This document shows, in pieces, positions 5,564 to 6,988 of a stretch of 6,988 bases of DNA (position 1 is its first letter; the number at the start of each line of letters is the position of its first letter). The stretch comes from a bacterium (lineage in GTDB: Bacteria; Patescibacteriota; Minisyncoccia; Ryanbacterales; 2-02-FULL-48-12): assembly GCA_005239605.1 (NCBI GenBank), contig SBBS01000018.1, positions 1 to 6,988 of the forward strand, given 5' to 3'. The notes beneath the pieces are model-generated. The model worked only from the letters and a program-made list of their open reading frames with translations. It ran no database searches and had not been told where the DNA came from. The translations under genes and the position numbers were made by a program.

Positions 5564-5634
5564 CCCCACCTTCCAGAATACACGGCGGCTTTGCCGCGAA
5601 GATGAAGAGTTCTATGCCTTACGAGAAGGTGGGG
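5564..5634 (+). promoter_or_regulatory. murA: 10-bp inverted repeat bracketing the murA start
   Basis: CCCCACCTTC (5564-5573) and GAAGGTGGGG (5625-5634) are exact reverse complements separated by 51 bases, and the intervening sequence contains a small GCGGC-TTT-GCCGC hairpin (5585-5597) and the ATGs at 5602 and 5614. In RNA the stem would enclose the likely start codon. A regulatory role is only inferred. Confidence 0.4.
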
Positions 5635-6894
5635 AAATTTATTATTCGCGGCGGTAAAACGCTTTCCGGTGAAATTTCCGTGCGAGGGGCAAAAAATCAT
5701 GCGACAAAGATGTTCCCCGCCGCTTTGTTGTGCAAAGAGCCCGTGCTATTGACCAATGTGCCCGCTATAGAAGATGTTGCGCGCATGCGCGATCTTCTTT
5801 CTTTTATTGGGTACGAAACGGCAGATATAAAATCCCGTTCACTTCGCATTATTCCTGCCGCACGTTCTCTCGCGATGGAACTTCCCCGTTCCATCGCAGA
5901 ACGCATACGCCCGTCAATTCTTTTTGCAGGCCCGCTTCTTGCGCGCGCGGGACGGGCGCAATTTCCGCACCCGGGCGGTTGCGTCATCGGGCGCCGGCCC
6001 ATAGATATTTTTCTTGATGGATGGCGCGCAATGGGCGCCGCAATAAGAGAAAATAGCGCCGGATTTGATATACGCGCAAAAGAATTACGCGGCATTGACT
6101 ACACATTTCGTCTTGTAAGCCATACGGGAACAGAAGGACTCATGATGACCGCAGTCTTGGCAAAAGGACGCACCGTACTTCGAAACGCCGCGTTGGAGCC
6201 GGAAGTTATAGCGCTTGCGAAATTTTTAAACGCGTGCGGCGCTCGCATACAAGGCGCGGGAACTCCTCTGATTACCATTGAGGGCACCGGCGGAAAACTG
6301 CTCAAAGGCGGCGCATGTCAAATACTTCCTGATCGATTGGAGGCGGGGAGTTTTGCCATTCTTGCGGCTCTTTTGGGAAAGAGCGTAAAAATTACTCATT
6401 GTGATCCATCGCATATAGAAGTGCTTCTAAGTCATCTGCGCTCAACCGGCGCGCGCATTGAACAGGGAGCGAATTGGCTTTCCATCACGCGCGCGGCAAA
6501 ACTTCTGCCGGTAAACGTGCGCACGCATGAATACCCGGGATTTGCAACCGATTATCAAGCTCCTTTTATCATCCTTCTTACGCAAGCGCACGGCCAGTCA
6601 ATGGTATTTGAAACACTCTTTGAAGGGCGCCTTGCCTATCTGGAAGATTTAAATAGAATGGGCGCGCGCATTATCCAATGCGATTTGCATCGCGCCATTG
6701 TATCGGGACCGGCAACATTGCGTTCCCGCAATTTTGAAAGTCCGGATTTGCGGGCAGGCATGGCATTTGTGATTGCCGCGCTGGCGGCGCGCGGGACTTC
6801 ACGCATCAGCAACGTGTATCAAATTGACAGGGGGTATGAAAAGCTGGATGAGCGATTGCGCATCCTCGGCGCGGATATTCAGAGAGTAGATTAG
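5614..6894 (+). CDS. murA: UDP-N-acetylglucosamine 1-carboxyvinyltransferase
   Basis: MurA transfers enolpyruvate from PEP to UDP-GlcNAc, the first committed step of peptidoglycan synthesis and the fosfomycin target. From ATG 5614 the protein is 426 residues, a normal length, starting MPYEKVGKFIIRGG. Visible features are the RGAKN motif with Lys27 and Asn28, PGGCVIGRRP with catalytic Cys123 (the fosfomycin-sensitive Cys rather than Asp), PDRLEAG near 239-245, FATDYQAP with the general acid/base Asp313, and DLRAG with Arg380, followed by DRGYEKLDERLRILGA. The two inverse alpha/beta domains are complete. Longer starts at 5482, 5524 and 5602 exist, but the extra residues (for example FIPPPSRIHGGFAAK) are unlike MurA and lie over candidate promoter sequence. 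No strong Shine-Dalgarno site marks any start. Its neighbour PEGA gene is divergent, and murC lies on the same strand upstream. Confidence 0.95.
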   Translation: MPYEKVGKFIIRGGKTLSGEISVRGAKNHATKMFPAALLCKEPVLLTNVPAIEDVARMRDLLSFIGYETADIKSRSLRIIPAARSLAMELPRSIAERIRPSILFAGPLLARAGRAQFPHPGGCVIGRRPIDIFLDGWRAMGAAIRENSAGFDIRAKELRGIDYTFRLVSHTGTEGLMMTAVLAKGRTVLRNAALEPEVIALAKFLNACGARIQGAGTPLITIEGTGGKLLKGGACQILPDRLEAGSFAILAALLGKSVKITHCDPSHIEVLLSHLRSTGARIEQGANWLSITRAAKLLPVNVRTHEYPGFATDYQAPFIILLTQAHGQSMVFETLFEGRLAYLEDLNRMGARIIQCDLHRAIVSGPATLRSRNFESPDLRAGMAFVIAALAARGTSRISNVYQIDRGYEKLDERLRILGADIQRVD

Positions 6895-6988
6895 ACCTGT
6901 CCCTTAATAAATTTTAGAGTGAAATTTCAGAAATATGAGATGGGGCGCCGGTGAAAATTTTGAAGCGCTAGCAGGGCTAACGCAAGAA
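6895..6988. other. Non-coding tail with a chain of short palindromes and a hairpin
   Basis: No plus-strand frame stays open. One minus-strand frame is open from the edge to a TAA at 6906-6904, but its residues are Ser-rich and unlike any family I recognise. The stretch contains GAAATTTC (6921-6928), GGCGCC (6944-6949), AAAATTTT (6954-6961) and an imperfect stem-loop, GCGCTAGC (6965-6972) against GCTAACGC (6976-6983) with an AGG loop and one mismatch. No T-run follows on the plus strand, so a standard terminator for murA is not supported. A dispersed intergenic repeat is possible. Confidence 0.35.

Noticed and set aside
5625..5637. GAAGGTGGGG as a ribosome binding site for an ATT start in murA
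   Set aside because: ATT starts are very rare and the conserved N-terminal strand would lose residues; the ATG at 5614 gives a normal MurA length.
1..6988. CRISPR array, transposase, tRNA or rRNA, or a TGA-as-glycine code
   Set aside because: No regularly spaced direct repeats, transposase motifs or cloverleaf were found. fmt and murC both end at TGA where their families end, so recoding is not needed.

Overview
The window looks like a piece of a Candidate Phyla Radiation (Patescibacteria, probably Parcubacteria-type) genome. The reasons are the MurC variant signatures (DEYQNKFL and YDHPDFF), a membrane-anchored PEGA-domain protein of the kind common in these genomes, a TreT-like glycosyltransferase tail, very tight gene packing, and short low-complexity repeats at gene starts and inside a gene. 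This placement rests on family recognition by eye, not on a search. TGA closes several genes where the family ends, which fits the standard bacterial code rather than the TGA-as-glycine code of Gracilibacteria.

Layout. Positions 1-278 hold two fragments joined abruptly: a hydrophobic C-terminus, then the last ~60 residues of a GT4 glycosyltransferase in another frame. At 368-742 (+) is a small helical hypothetical protein with its own extended -10 promoter and a strong Shine-Dalgarno site. On the minus strand, 2687 down to 706 is a compact three-gene operon: a hypothetical protein, peptide deformylase (def) and methionyl-tRNA formyltransferase (fmt). The fmt 3' end overlaps the 3' end of the small plus-strand gene. 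From 2765 to 4048 (+) is murC. From 5462 down to 4074 (-) is a PEGA-domain envelope protein convergent with murC. From about 5614 to 6894 (+) is murA. The last 94 bases hold short palindromes and no supported gene.

How the genes work together. Fmt formylates initiator Met-tRNA and Def removes the formyl group from nascent proteins, so the minus-strand operon covers both ends of the formyl-methionine cycle. MurA makes the first committed step of peptidoglycan precursor synthesis and MurC adds the first amino acid to UDP-MurNAc. The PEGA protein between them is probably an exported, membrane-anchored envelope protein.

The most unusual content is repeat DNA woven into genes. A perfect 53-nt palindrome (two 26-bp arms, 1-nt centre) lies in frame inside fmt and adds about 17-18 residues. 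A tandem heptamer array (AAATYTG) is translated inside fmt. A second heptamer array (ATGATTC) supplies the murC start codon and puts ATG in all three frames, and degenerate copies sit at the fmt start. This resembles protein-embedded palindromic elements of Rickettsia and heptameric repeats of cyanobacteria, but I saw no defence system, CRISPR array, transposase or RNA gene.
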